Below, one piece after another: positions 45,091 through 58,497 of a stretch of 64,000 nucleotides of DNA; position 1 is the first letter of the stretch, and every line of letters begins with the position of its first letter. A program made the position numbers and the translations under genes. The DNA comes from Steroidobacteraceae bacterium (lineage in GTDB: Bacteria; Pseudomonadota; Gammaproteobacteria; Steroidobacterales; Steroidobacteraceae): NCBI GenBank assembly GCA_019634915.1, contig JAHCAN010000009.1, positions 1-64,000 of the forward strand, given 5' to 3'. The notes under the pieces were generated by a model. The model was not told where the DNA came from. It made no database searches and worked only from the letters and a program-made list of their open reading frames with translations.

Positions 45091-46425
45091 GTGCGCCCCG
45101 GCAGCCTGCTCGAGGGGCGTAATCGCGAGATCCTCGGCATCGCCGGGCCGATGGTGCTCGCGAACCTGTCGGCGCCGCTGATCGGACTCGTCGACACCAC
45201 CGTCGTCGGCCATCTCGGCGACGCGCGCTACATCGGCGGCGTCGCGGTCGGCGCGGTGATCCTGAGCTTCGCGTTCACGGTCTTCAATTTCCTGCGCATG
45301 ACGACGACCGGGCTCGCCGCGCAGGCGGCCGGCGCGGGCGATGCCACCCGGCTGCGCACCGTGCTCGCACAGGGCTGCGGCACGGCGCTCGGGCTCGGCG
45401 CGTTGCTGCTCGCGTCGCAGCTGCCGCTCGGTGCATTCGCGCTGCGCCTGATCGGACCGAGCGCGGCGGTCGCGGGCGAGGCCTGGGCGTACTACGCCGT
45501 GCGCATCTGGAGCGCGCCCGCCGTGCTGGTCGATTTCGCGCTGATCGGCTGGTTCGTGGGTCTCGGCAACGCGCGTGCGCCGCTCGCAATGGTGCTGACC
45601 GCCAACCTCGTCAACATTGCGCTCGACCTGATCCTGGTGCCGGGCCTCGGCTTCGGCGTGACCGGTGTCGCCTGGGCCTCGGTGGTGGCCGAATATGTCG
45701 CGGTGGCGGTCGGCGCGCGGCTCGTCGTGCGCGAACTCGCGCGCCGCGCCGGCCACTGGCGACGCGCCGACATGTTCGCGATGCGCGGTCTGCGCGCGCT
45801 GTTCGCGGCGAACTCGGCGCTCTTCCTGCGCACGCTGCTGCTGATGTTCGCGTTCGCGTTCCTGACGACGATGGGCGCGCGGCAGACCGACGCGATCCTC
45901 GCCGCCAACGCGATCCTCGTGAACCTGCAGTACCTGATGGCCTACGTGCTCGACGGCTTCGCCAACGCCGCCGAATCGCTGTCGGGCCGCGCGATCGGTG
46001 CACGCGACCGCGGCGCGCTTGCCGCGATCGTGCGCAGCTGCCTGCGCTGGAGCCTCGCGCTCGCGCTCATGATCGCCGCCGGCCTCGCGGTCGGCGGACC
46101 GCTCGCGATCCGCGTCGTGACCAGCGTGCCGAACGTGATCGCCGCGGCGCATACGTATTTGCCGTGGATGATCCTCTCCCCGCTCGTGTGCGTCTGGGCC
46201 TTCCTGTACGATGGATTCTTCATCGGCGCGCAACGCCCCGGCGCGATGCTGCGGGTGATGATTGTCGCCGTCGCCGTGTATCTACCCGCGTGGTGGCTCA
46301 CGAGGGAGCACGGCAACCACGGACTGTGGTTGGCGTTCACACTGTTCAATGCCGCACGCGGCCTGCAGCAGCATCTGCTGTTCCGGCGCTGGCTGCGAAG
46401 CGGCGCACTGCTGGAGGCGGGATGA
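45091..46425 (+). CDS. MATE-family efflux transporter (DinF-like)
   Basis: A 444-residue, 12-helix MATE transporter. It has the DinF-subgroup start REILGIAGPMVLANLSAPLI, GLVDTTVVGHLGDARYIGG, and ANLVNIALDLILVPGLGFGV in the middle. MATE proteins export cationic drugs in exchange for Na+ or H+. The start is GTG two bases after the M48 stop, and the stop overlaps the next gene's ATG (ATGA), so it is in one transcript with its neighbours. Confidence 0.9.
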   Translation: MRPGSLLEGRNREILGIAGPMVLANLSAPLIGLVDTTVVGHLGDARYIGGVAVGAVILSFAFTVFNFLRMTTTGLAAQAAGAGDATRLRTVLAQGCGTALGLGALLLASQLPLGAFALRLIGPSAAVAGEAWAYYAVRIWSAPAVLVDFALIGWFVGLGNARAPLAMVLTANLVNIALDLILVPGLGFGVTGVAWASVVAEYVAVAVGARLVVRELARRAGHWRRADMFAMRGLRALFAANSALFLRTLLLMFAFAFLTTMGARQTDAILAANAILVNLQYLMAYVLDGFANAAESLSGRAIGARDRGALAAIVRSCLRWSLALALMIAAGLAVGGPLAIRVVTSVPNVIAAAHTYLPWMILSPLVCVWAFLYDGFFIGAQRPGAMLRVMIVAVAVYLPAWWLTREHGNHGLWLAFTLFNAARGLQQHLLFRRWLRSGALLEAG

Positions 46426-47156
46426 GCAATTCGATACTGCAGCGCGACCACAAGAGCGTGATGGGTCGCATTCTCTACACCAGCCGCAAGCCCGACCGGC
46501 TCGGCCAGGAGCGCGGGCGCGAATACTTCCGCATCGACACCCACGCCGGCGGCGCACGCACGATCACCGCGCACTGCGAGATCGACGATCGCCCGAGCGT
46601 GATGCGCGACATCACCTACGCGCTCGATGCCGCGTGGATGCCGACCGACTGCTTCGTGCGCCTCTCGGTCGGCGACCGCTTCACGGGCTCGGGATGGTTC
46701 CGCTTCGCACCCGATCTCGCGGAGTGCGAAACCTGGACCGCGGCCGAGGGCCGCGTGCGTCAGACGATGGCGCTCGCGAAGCCACTGCCGACCTTCCAGA
46801 ACCACGCGATCGCCTGCGATGCGTGGCACCTGCGCCTGATCGACCGCAAGCGGCCCGGCGAAGTGCAGCGCATCCCGCAGATGCTGCTCTCCTCTCCCGA
46901 CCACCGCGGCGCAACCGGCCCGATGCTGCACTCGATCGGCGTCAACATCGTCTATGTCGGCCCCGAGAGGGTGACCGTGGGCGCGGGCAGCTTCGATGCC
47001 TGGCACTACCAGTTCGTCACGAACGTCGAGCTGCCCGAGGAGCACCCGCCCTACGACGTCTGGTGCACCGCGGACGGCGAATTCCTGTTCCTGCAGGGCG
47101 GCGTCGCGGGCTACATGCAGACCTGGTACGAGCTGGTCGAGCTCACCCGGAGCTGA
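46422..47156 (+). CDS. Protein of unknown function, translationally coupled to MATE pump
   Basis: A 244-residue soluble protein without a leader. It is rich in charged and aromatic residues, with patterns such as FRIDTHAGGARTITAHCEID, GSGWFRFAPDLAECETWTA and YDVWCTADGEFLFLQGG that suggest a beta-sandwich or barrel. No family is recognised. The ATG lies in the stop of the pump gene (ATGA). No membrane or signal segments are seen. The tight coupling hints at a role with the pump, or simply at an operon end. Confidence 0.7.
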   Translation: MSNSILQRDHKSVMGRILYTSRKPDRLGQERGREYFRIDTHAGGARTITAHCEIDDRPSVMRDITYALDAAWMPTDCFVRLSVGDRFTGSGWFRFAPDLAECETWTAAEGRVRQTMALAKPLPTFQNHAIACDAWHLRLIDRKRPGEVQRIPQMLLSSPDHRGATGPMLHSIGVNIVYVGPERVTVGAGSFDAWHYQFVTNVELPEEHPPYDVWCTADGEFLFLQGGVAGYMQTWYELVELTRS

Positions 47157-47615
47157 GGCTGTAGCCGGGGCCGGGCCAGTCGAGCTGCCGACGCCCGCTG
47201 TCGCGCGAGCGCTACGTCGTTTTTCCGTCGCGAAGCTTTACAGCAGGCTTGCGTCTGTCTCCAGATATTTGTATAAGCATCTGAAATGGCACGGGTTCGA
47301 TTTTCTGGCCCGCGGCTTGCTGAACCGGGTACAGGCGGCACAGCATCGGGATGATGCGGGGAGAGCACAGTCAATCGATAAAAAGTCGAGGCAGTCGGCG
47401 CGGGCACGGGTCCAGACGGCGGTAAATATTGCCGCTATCGGGAACGACCAAGAGCGTGAACTGACACGCGGGCCTTTAGCAGTTGGCCGGGGCAGCGCCC
47501 CAACGTTCCAGCCGTATATCGTTTAAGTCCGTGAAGACGCGATCCCATCGATCCGGGCCTCGGCCCGCGCGCGGTGGAAGCTGACAGCGACCGACCTCGA
47601 ATGTTGATTTCTACT
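47157..47615. other. Non-coding stretch without a recognisable gene
   Basis: About 460 bases with no convincing protein frame; codon bias and GC skew of the neighbouring genes stop at 47156. It holds the small stem GCATC-GGGAT-GATGC and other weak stems, and ends at an intrinsic terminator. It could be the untranslated tail of the operon ending at 47156 or a small RNA gene. I see no tRNA or tmRNA signature. A T-loop-like GGTTCGATTTT near 47294 lacks the other tRNA arms. Confidence 0.5.
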
Positions 47616-47648
47616 CCGGCCCTGCCTCGTGCGGGGCCGTTTTTTTTG
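47616..47648 (+). terminator. Rho-independent terminator
   Basis: A GC stem CGGCCC/GGGGCCG with a 10-base loop is followed by a run of eight T (47640-47647). Read on the plus strand this is a textbook intrinsic terminator. It lies 460 bases after the stop at 47156, far for a normal operon end, so the transcript it ends may start within the gap. Confidence 0.85.
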
Positions 47649-47653
47649 GTTCT

Positions 47654-47744
47654 TCACCGAACACCGGGGAAGGCTGCGCGGATTTTGAGGAAGAAGTAGG
47701 CGTCGTCGCGGAAGCCGTAGGCCATGCGCTTGATGACCTTCTGC
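47654..47744 (-). pseudogene. 3' remnant of a transposase
   Basis: Only the last ~30 codons survive: KVIKRMAYGFRDDAYFFLKI then RAAFPGVR and TGA. This end sequence is typical of IS transposases of the ISL3-like kind (from memory). Upstream in this frame the sequence changes to the antisense of an ATPase remnant, so the insertion sequence was cut off or overwritten. The terminator lies just beyond its stop. Confidence 0.65.
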
Positions 47745-48091
47745 TGGAGACGCTGATCTTCCATGAACTGCGCGCGTGGATCGCGTATTCGGGCGGCGGC
47801 GGTGAGCTGTCCTACTACCGCACTCCCGCGGGCGTGGAAGTGGACTTCGTATGGAGCCGCGGCAAGCACCGGATCGGCATCGAAGTGAAGGCGGCCAGGC
47901 AGTGGCGGCCCGAATACGGACGCGCGCTGGCAGAACTGCGTGCCGCTGGTGTGCTCACCGCATGCCACGGCATATACCTCGGAGACACGGCGCTGCACGA
48001 CGGCCCGACACAGGTGCGGCCGCTGCCGGAATTCCTGCTTGCGCTCGCAGACGGCCGCATTCTGCCCGCTGCGACATCGCGACGGCGCTGA
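47745..48091 (+). pseudogene. C-terminal remnant of a DUF4143-type AAA ATPase
   Basis: The frame starting about LLLETLIFHELRAWIAYS and running through GELSYYRTPAGVEVDFVW, HRIGIEVKAARQW and PEYGRALAELR is the nuclease-like C-terminal domain (DUF4143) of an ATPase family often seen on mobile DNA. The ATP-binding N-terminal part (about 300 residues) is missing, and the sequence joins directly to the transposase tail near 47740. It cannot encode a working ATPase. A GTG at 47834 would give an 85-residue fragment. Confidence 0.7.
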
Positions 48092-48139
48092 GTACCCGCC
48101 GCACCGCACCCCCGGACATCGCGGGCACGACGACAGCAA

Positions 48140-48628
48140 TCAGCCGCGGCGCGCCTTCTCGATCGCGGCGACGTCGATCTTCCGCATCGTCATCATCGCC
48201 TCGAACACGCGCTTCGCGACCGCCGGATCGCCGCTGGCCATCGCATCGGTCAGCACGAGCGGCGTGATCTGCCACGACACGCCCCACTTGTCCTTGCACC
48301 AGCCACAAGCGCTCTCCTGCCCGCCGTGGTCGACGATCGCATTCCAGTAGCGATCGGTTTCAGCCTGGTCGCGCGTGCCGACCTGGAACGAGAACGCCTC
48401 GGTCTGGCGGAACGCCGGCCCACCGTTCAGGCCGATGCAGTCGATGCCGAGCACCGTGAACTCGACGACCAGCACGTCGCCGGCCTTGCCGCTCGGGTAG
48501 TCCGCAGGCGCGCGCTGGATGCTTTGCACGCGGGTATCCGGAAACACGCTCGCGTAGAAATTCGCGGCCTCTTCGGCCTCGCGGTCGTACCACAGGCAGA
48601 TCTTTGCGCCAGGTGCAGTCGTTGCCAT
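48140..48628 (-). CDS. VOC-superfamily protein (PhnB/YjdN type)
   Basis: A 162-residue vicinal-oxygen-chelate-like protein. Its start AKICLWYDREAEEAANFYAS, the middle TVLGIDCIGLNGGPAFRQTE and CGWCKDKWGVSWQITPLVL are the PhnB/3-demethylubiquinone-like pattern. Members are often small metal-binding proteins of unknown substrate. A clear ribosome site GGGAGAA precedes the ATG by six bases. It is the only intact minus-strand gene in a stretch full of accessory remnants. Confidence 0.85.
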   Translation of the reverse strand: MATTAPGAKICLWYDREAEEAANFYASVFPDTRVQSIQRAPADYPSGKAGDVLVVEFTVLGIDCIGLNGGPAFRQTEAFSFQVGTRDQAETDRYWNAIVDHGGQESACGWCKDKWGVSWQITPLVLTDAMASGDPAVAKRVFEAMMTMRKIDVAAIEKARRG

Positions 48629-48865
48629 GTGCGTTCTCCCTGGTTTCCTTTGGGGCCGACGACAATGAAGAGTACGTCCTGCGGGTCGGCCGCAACAACG
48701 GACCAATCGCCACGCAGCACCTCGTGCGGACCCCTCGCGATCTTCCCGCCGCCGGCTTCGATCGAATGTGCAATTCCGGTCGATCACAGGCCTTTAGCGC
48801 ATCGCATCCTGACTAAACCCTCGCCAGCATCCCTCGCCAGCATCGCCACTGCAGCTACCTGTGTA

Positions 48866-48878
48866 TTTACATTGTAAA
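48866..48878 (+). promoter_or_regulatory. Palindrome ahead of the broken brnTA module
   Basis: TTTACA-T-TGTAAA is a perfect 13-base palindrome in an AT-rich patch just upstream of the remains of brnT. By its place it may be the former operator bound by BrnA. The bases between it and the surviving brnA are the truncated toxin gene. Confidence 0.45.
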
Positions 48879-48891
48879 CATCCAGTGATAG

Positions 48892-49017
48892 GCTCCTCGT
48901 GGATCGGTATTTCGAGCTTCATGGAACCACTTTCGCGTCGAAACGGAGGGTGAGTGCATACGCATCATTTCCGCGCGGCGCGCTTCGGCAACCGAGAAAG
49001 CTCATTATGATCAATGA
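48892..49017 (+). pseudogene. brnT: Truncated brnT toxin gene
   Basis: The frame that ends at TGA 49015-49017 reads GECIRIISARRASATEKAHY at its end. IRIISARRA is the hallmark C-terminal motif of BrnT (DUF497) ribonuclease toxins, which normally have about 90 residues. Only some 25-30 codons before the stop match, and an in-frame TAG at 48889 shows that the N-terminal half with the catalytic core is gone. Its stop overlaps the start of the next gene as in intact brnTA pairs. Confidence 0.6.
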
Positions 49018-49294
49018 CCGCCTGCAAGCCCGGCTGAGAAAGGACCGCCCCAGTACCACGATCACAATGCGCATCCCGGTGGATGTCGTCGATTCCCTGA
49101 AGGCGCTCGCGCCGAAGCGAGGCTTCACCGGTTACCAGACACTGCTCAAGAGCTACATCAGTGAGAGCCTGCGCAGGGACGAGGCCCGGTTCGATCTATC
49201 GGCCGTCGAAAAGATGACCGCAGCATTGCGACAGCGCGGCGTACCGGAGCGCCTGCTGAAGGAAGCGCTGGCGGAGATCCGGCGCGCGGGCTGA
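49007..49294 (+). CDS. brnA: BrnA-like antitoxin, now without its toxin
   Basis: A 95-residue protein with a ribbon-helix-helix-like part: STTITMRIPVDVVDSLKALA then KRGFTGYQTLLKSYISESLR. It ends in a helical tail (DLSAVEKMTAALRQRG, RLLKEALAEIRRAG). BrnA proteins have this kind of GYQT segment and follow brnT. The ATG at 49007 overlaps the remnant toxin stop. It is longer at the C-terminus than typical BrnA, and the orphan state suggests a relic or an anti-addiction function. Confidence 0.6.
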   Translation: MINDRLQARLRKDRPSTTITMRIPVDVVDSLKALAPKRGFTGYQTLLKSYISESLRRDEARFDLSAVEKMTAALRQRGVPERLLKEALAEIRRAG

Positions 49295-49421
49295 CGCCGC
49301 AGCGAGTCAAGAAAACCAGCTGCGATCCGGGCCTGGTCACTCCACCCGGAAGCCACGCGGGAACCGGCCGGCGCAGCGCACGGTCTGCTGCTGCTTCCCC
49401 CCCTGTGGCAGGCAGACTGTG

Positions 49422-49442
49422 TGTACGGTATGCTACCGTACA
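49422..49442 (+). promoter_or_regulatory. Operator palindrome of the VapBC-like pair
   Basis: Nine-base arms TGTACGGTA and TACCGTACA around TGC form a perfect palindrome, ending 11 bases before the antitoxin ATG. AAGGAGG, the ribosome site, follows directly. Size and place fit binding by the RHH antitoxin as an autorepressor that blocks transcription. Confidence 0.7.
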
Positions 49443-49453
49443 AGGAGGCCAGC

Positions 49454-49702
49454 ATGACCGCGACCGCCGATCGTCTCGACCTGCGCCTGAGCGTCGAAGA
49501 CAAGAATCGCCTGCGCCGTGCCGCCGAGCTGCACGGCCTGCCGGTGGCCACTTTCGTGCGCGAAGCAGCCCTGCGCGAGGCCGAGACCACCATCGCCCAC
49601 CCCCCCAAGGCACGCCGCGGCAGCCTGGCCGCCCGCTTGCGTGGGCGCGCGACCGCCCGCATGGGCACCACCGAAATCATGCGGCTGACCCGCGGCGCGT
49701 GA
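49454..49702 (+). CDS. Ribbon-helix-helix antitoxin (DUF1778-like)
   Basis: An 82-residue protein with TADRLDLRLSVEDKNRLRRA then ELHGLPVATFVREAALREAE, the RHH of TacA/DUF1778-type antitoxins. A basic, flexible tail (KARRGSLAARLRGRATARMG) follows. TacA normally pairs with a GNAT acetyltransferase toxin, but here the next gene encodes a PIN ribonuclease. A strong ribosome site AAGGAGG at 49441-49447 sets the ATG. Confidence 0.8.
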   Translation: MTATADRLDLRLSVEDKNRLRRAAELHGLPVATFVREAALREAETTIAHPPKARRGSLAARLRGRATARMGTTEIMRLTRGA

Positions 49703-49712
49703 GGCGCACGCC

Positions 49713-50117
49713 GTGAGCCGCGTGCTGGTGGACGCCAACGTCCTGCTGGACGTGCTGACTGACGACCCGCAGTGGTACGGCTGGTCGGCCGCCCAGCTCG
49801 ATGCTTGCGGTACCGGATCAGAGCTGTGCATCAATCCCATCATCTACGCCGAAATCTCGGTGGGGTTCGAGCGCATCGAAGAGCTGGACGATGCTCTGCC
49901 GTCTGATGCCTTCACCCGGCTGGAACTGCCGTGGGAGGCCGGCTTCCTGGCCGGGAAAGCCTTCCTGCAGTACCGGCGCACCAAGGGCGCGCGCACCTCG
50001 CCGTTGCCGGACTTCTACATCGGCGCCCACGCCGCCATCGAGGGCATGGCGCTGCTGACGCGAGACGCGAAGCGTTATCGCACCTACTATCCGAAGCTGG
50101 AACTGATCTGCCCTTGA
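49713..50117 (+). CDS. PIN-domain toxin (VapC-like)
   Basis: A 134-residue PIN ribonuclease with the acidic active-site set D7 (VLVDANVLLDVL), E47 (IIYAEISV), D100 (LPDFYIGAHAA) and D118 (LLTRDAKRY). All four are in place, so it should be catalytic. VapC toxins usually cleave tRNA or rRNA. The start is GTG, ten bases after the antitoxin stop. Confidence 0.87.
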   Translation: MSRVLVDANVLLDVLTDDPQWYGWSAAQLDACGTGSELCINPIIYAEISVGFERIEELDDALPSDAFTRLELPWEAGFLAGKAFLQYRRTKGARTSPLPDFYIGAHAAIEGMALLTRDAKRYRTYYPKLELICP

Positions 50118-50138
50118 GCCGGAAGCCGACGCGCGCCC

Positions 50139-56020
<5,882 letters not shown>

Positions 56021-56066
56021 GGCCTCTGCGTCGACTGGGGGCGCGGCGGGCACACTGCCCCCGCGC

Positions 56067-56085
56067 TGCAGGCCAAAAGCCTGCA
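56067..56085 (-). promoter_or_regulatory. Perfect hairpin in the gltB leader
   Basis: TGCAGGC (56067-56073), CAAAA, GCCTGCA (56079-56085) form a perfect 7-base stem with a 5-base loop, 47 bases upstream of the gltB ATG on the transcribed strand. It may be a leader hairpin or a protein-binding site. No T-run follows it directly. Confidence 0.45.
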
Positions 56086-56245
56086 ACAGTAAACTTTTCA
56101 AAAGGTTATCGTGGACCGCCGACTGCTCGGACCCGAGGCCATGCCAGCCCGAGAGGGACGCCGTGCAACACCTTACAATGGTTCGATGATACCGGCAGCG
56201 TCCGCGCGGTCAATCGCGCCGTGCAGCCGGACAGGGAGAACGAGC

Positions 56246-57838
56246 ATGCGCAATGGGCATTTCGGCCTCGTGCTGTGCCTCGCGACGGGCCTCGCCGCCT
56301 GCGGCGGCGGTGGCGGAGGTGGAGACGGTGGCGGGGGCGGCGGAGGTCCGATCGGCGGTGGCGGCGGAGGCAGCGGCTACACGCCGGGCGTGTTCGCGGC
56401 CGCGTCGTCATTCGAGGCGCGCTGCGCGGCACCGCGCAGCGGAGTCGATCCGACCACCGGCGATCCGTGGCCCGACCGCAGTGGCAGCGCGCTCGATGAA
56501 AAGAACTGGCTGCGCTCGTGGACCCACGAGCTCTATCTCTGGTACGACGAGGTCACCGACCGCAATCCGGCGTCCTATTCGGTCCTCACCTACTTCGATC
56601 TGCTGAGGACGGAGACGCTCACGCCATCGGGCAATCCCAAGGACCAGTTCCATTTCACTTACCCGACACTCGAATGGCTGCAGCTGTCGACGACCGGCGT
56701 GTCGGCCGGCTACGGCCTCGAGTGGGCCATCCTGAGCGGCACGCCGCCGCGCGAAGTGGCGGTCGCGTACATCCATCCGGGCGCCGGATCACCGGCCACG
56801 ATGGCCGGCATCGCACGCGGCGCGCGCGTGCTCGCGATCGACGGCGTGGACCTCGTCAACTCGAACAGCAATGCCGACATCGACCTGCTGAACGACGCGC
56901 TGTTCCCGCTCGGCACCGGCGAATCGCACAGCTTCACGATCCAGGACCTCGGCGGCGGCACGCGCACGGCGTCGATGACTTCGGCCAGCGTCGCGGCGGT
57001 ACCGGTGCAGAACGTCGGCACGATCGCGACGGCGACCGGCGCCGTCGGCTATCTCGCCTTCCACGATCACATCGCGACCTCCGAGCAGGGGCTCGTCGAT
57101 GCGATCGAAGAACTGCGCAGCGCCGGCGTCGTCGATCTCGTACTCGACCTGCGCTACAACGGCGGCGGCTTCCTCGACATCGCGAGCGAACTCGCCTACA
57201 TGATCGCGGGCGGCACGCGTACCAGCGGCCAGACCTTCGAGCAGCTGCAGTTCAACGACCAGCATCCGACCACGAACCCGGTCACCGGCGCCGCGCTGAC
57301 GCCGGTGCTGTTCCACGCGACGGCCGAAGGCTTCAGCGTCGCGCAGGGCACGCCGCTGCCCTCGCTCGATCTCGGGCGCGTGTATGTGCTCACCGGTCCC
57401 GACACCTGCTCGGCGAGCGAGGCGGTGATCAACAGCCTGCGCGGCATCGACGTCGAAGTGATCCAGATCGGCTCGACGACCTGCGGCAAGCCCTACGGCT
57501 TCTATCCGGCGGACAATTGCGGCACGACCTATTTCTCGATCCAGTTCCGCGGCGTCAACGCCAAACAGTTCGGTGACTACGCCGACGGCTTCTCGCCGTT
57601 GAACTCCGTCGGCACCGTGGGCGTGACGCTGCCCGGCTGCTCGGTGGCGGACGACTTCAACCACGCGCTCGGCGATCCGGCCGAGGCGAGGCTGCAGACC
57701 GCCCTGCACTACCGCGCGACGGGATTGTGCGGCACGCCGCCGAGCGGCGTCGCCATGGCACAGGCCGGCGTGATTCCGCTGCAGGACGGGCGCATGCACA
57801 AATCGCCGTGGCGCGAGAACCGCATCCTGAGGCGGTGA
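56246..57838 (+). CDS. S41-family (C-terminal processing-type) peptidase lipoprotein
   Basis: A 530-residue lipoprotein with lipobox LAAC (Cys18), followed by a glycine tract of about 25 residues. A PDZ-like domain (about 205-270) precedes the S41 protease core: VDLVLDLRYNGGGFLDIASE, the SASE nucleophile motif near residue 390 (DTCSASEAVINSLRG) and the general-base Lys in TTCGKPYGFYP near residue 415. The ATG at 56246 is set by the leader. Many S41 proteases of this group act on outer-membrane or cell-wall proteins. Confidence 0.9.
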   Translation: MRNGHFGLVLCLATGLAACGGGGGGGDGGGGGGGPIGGGGGGSGYTPGVFAAASSFEARCAAPRSGVDPTTGDPWPDRSGSALDEKNWLRSWTHELYLWYDEVTDRNPASYSVLTYFDLLRTETLTPSGNPKDQFHFTYPTLEWLQLSTTGVSAGYGLEWAILSGTPPREVAVAYIHPGAGSPATMAGIARGARVLAIDGVDLVNSNSNADIDLLNDALFPLGTGESHSFTIQDLGGGTRTASMTSASVAAVPVQNVGTIATATGAVGYLAFHDHIATSEQGLVDAIEELRSAGVVDLVLDLRYNGGGFLDIASELAYMIAGGTRTSGQTFEQLQFNDQHPTTNPVTGAALTPVLFHATAEGFSVAQGTPLPSLDLGRVYVLTGPDTCSASEAVINSLRGIDVEVIQIGSTTCGKPYGFYPADNCGTTYFSIQFRGVNAKQFGDYADGFSPLNSVGTVGVTLPGCSVADDFNHALGDPAEARLQTALHYRATGLCGTPPSGVAMAQAGVIPLQDGRMHKSPWRENRILRR

Positions 57839-57900
57839 CCTGCAGTATCGGAATAAATTCGAGTTGACTCTAATTTTTACACGTATAAATTCCAGGGGCG

Positions 57901-58439
57901 GATGAGACCCATCCCGCCTATCTGAGCTGGGACGTCCCCGCAAGCCAGCAGTTGCTGCTGCGTGGGGGGCTGCCCGCCGACCAGCCGCTGATCATCCTGG
58001 ACGAAATCCACAAATACAAACGCTGGCGCAACCTCACCTGCGGGCCGTGAAGAAGGAAAGGAAGCTCTACCTCTGGGATTGGTCGTCGTGTGAGGAGGAA
58101 TCGGCCCGGTTCGAAAACCTGGTGGCTTCGCACCTGCTCAAGTATTGCCACTTGCGCGAGGACACCGGGGGCGAGGAGATGTCGCTGCGTTTCCTGCGCG
58201 ACGCCAACGGCAGGGAAATCGATTTCGTGATACTGAAGAATGGCAAGCCCGAGTTCGCCGTGGAGTGCAAGAGTGGCGACCGTGCCTTGAGCAAGAACAT
58301 CGCGTACTTCGCGCAGCGCACCGCCATCCCGAAGTTCTACCAGACCCATCTCCAGGCCGGCGGCCAGGATACCGAATGGCTGGACGCCAGAGCGCGCATC
58401 ATCCCGTTCGTCCGGCTTTGCGAGCTACTGAAGTTGTAG
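57901..58439 (+). pseudogene. Remnant of an AAA ATPase with DUF4143 domain (second copy)
   Basis: Two fragments of the same kind of ATPase in different frames. The first (57901-58050) reads ETHPAYLSWDVPASQQLLLR and the Walker B PLIILDEIHKYKRWRNLT before a stop. The second (GTG 58047 to 58439) is the C-terminal DUF4143 domain (KLYLWDWSSCEEESARFENL, RFLRDANGREIDFVILKNGK, FAVECKSGD). The Walker A part and about 180 residues between them are missing, so the protein cannot bind ATP. The second frame could still make a 130-residue nuclease-like fragment. Confidence 0.75.
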
Positions 58440-58468
58440 AGTCAACGGACCCTGTTGCGAGGGGAAAT

Positions 58469-58497
58469 CGCCGCGACAGCGTCATCGTGTCGCGGCG
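58469..58497 (-). other. Hairpin spanning the stop codon of the large membrane gene
   Basis: CGCCGCGAC (58469-58477) and GTCGCGGCG (58489-58497) are perfect 9-base arms with an 11-base loop that holds the stop codon (58482-58484) of the large minus-strand gene. The downstream minus-strand bases have only a short T-run, so it could be a weak terminator for that gene or for the convergent ATPase remnant. Confidence 0.4.

Noticed and set aside
47260..47340. tRNA-like GGTTCGATTTT
   Set aside because: No acceptor stem, D-arm or anticodon arm can be drawn around it.
56320..56390. Glycine-coding repeat resembling a tandem DNA repeat
   Set aside because: It encodes the Gly tract after the lipobox of the S41 protease and is explained as a flexible linker.
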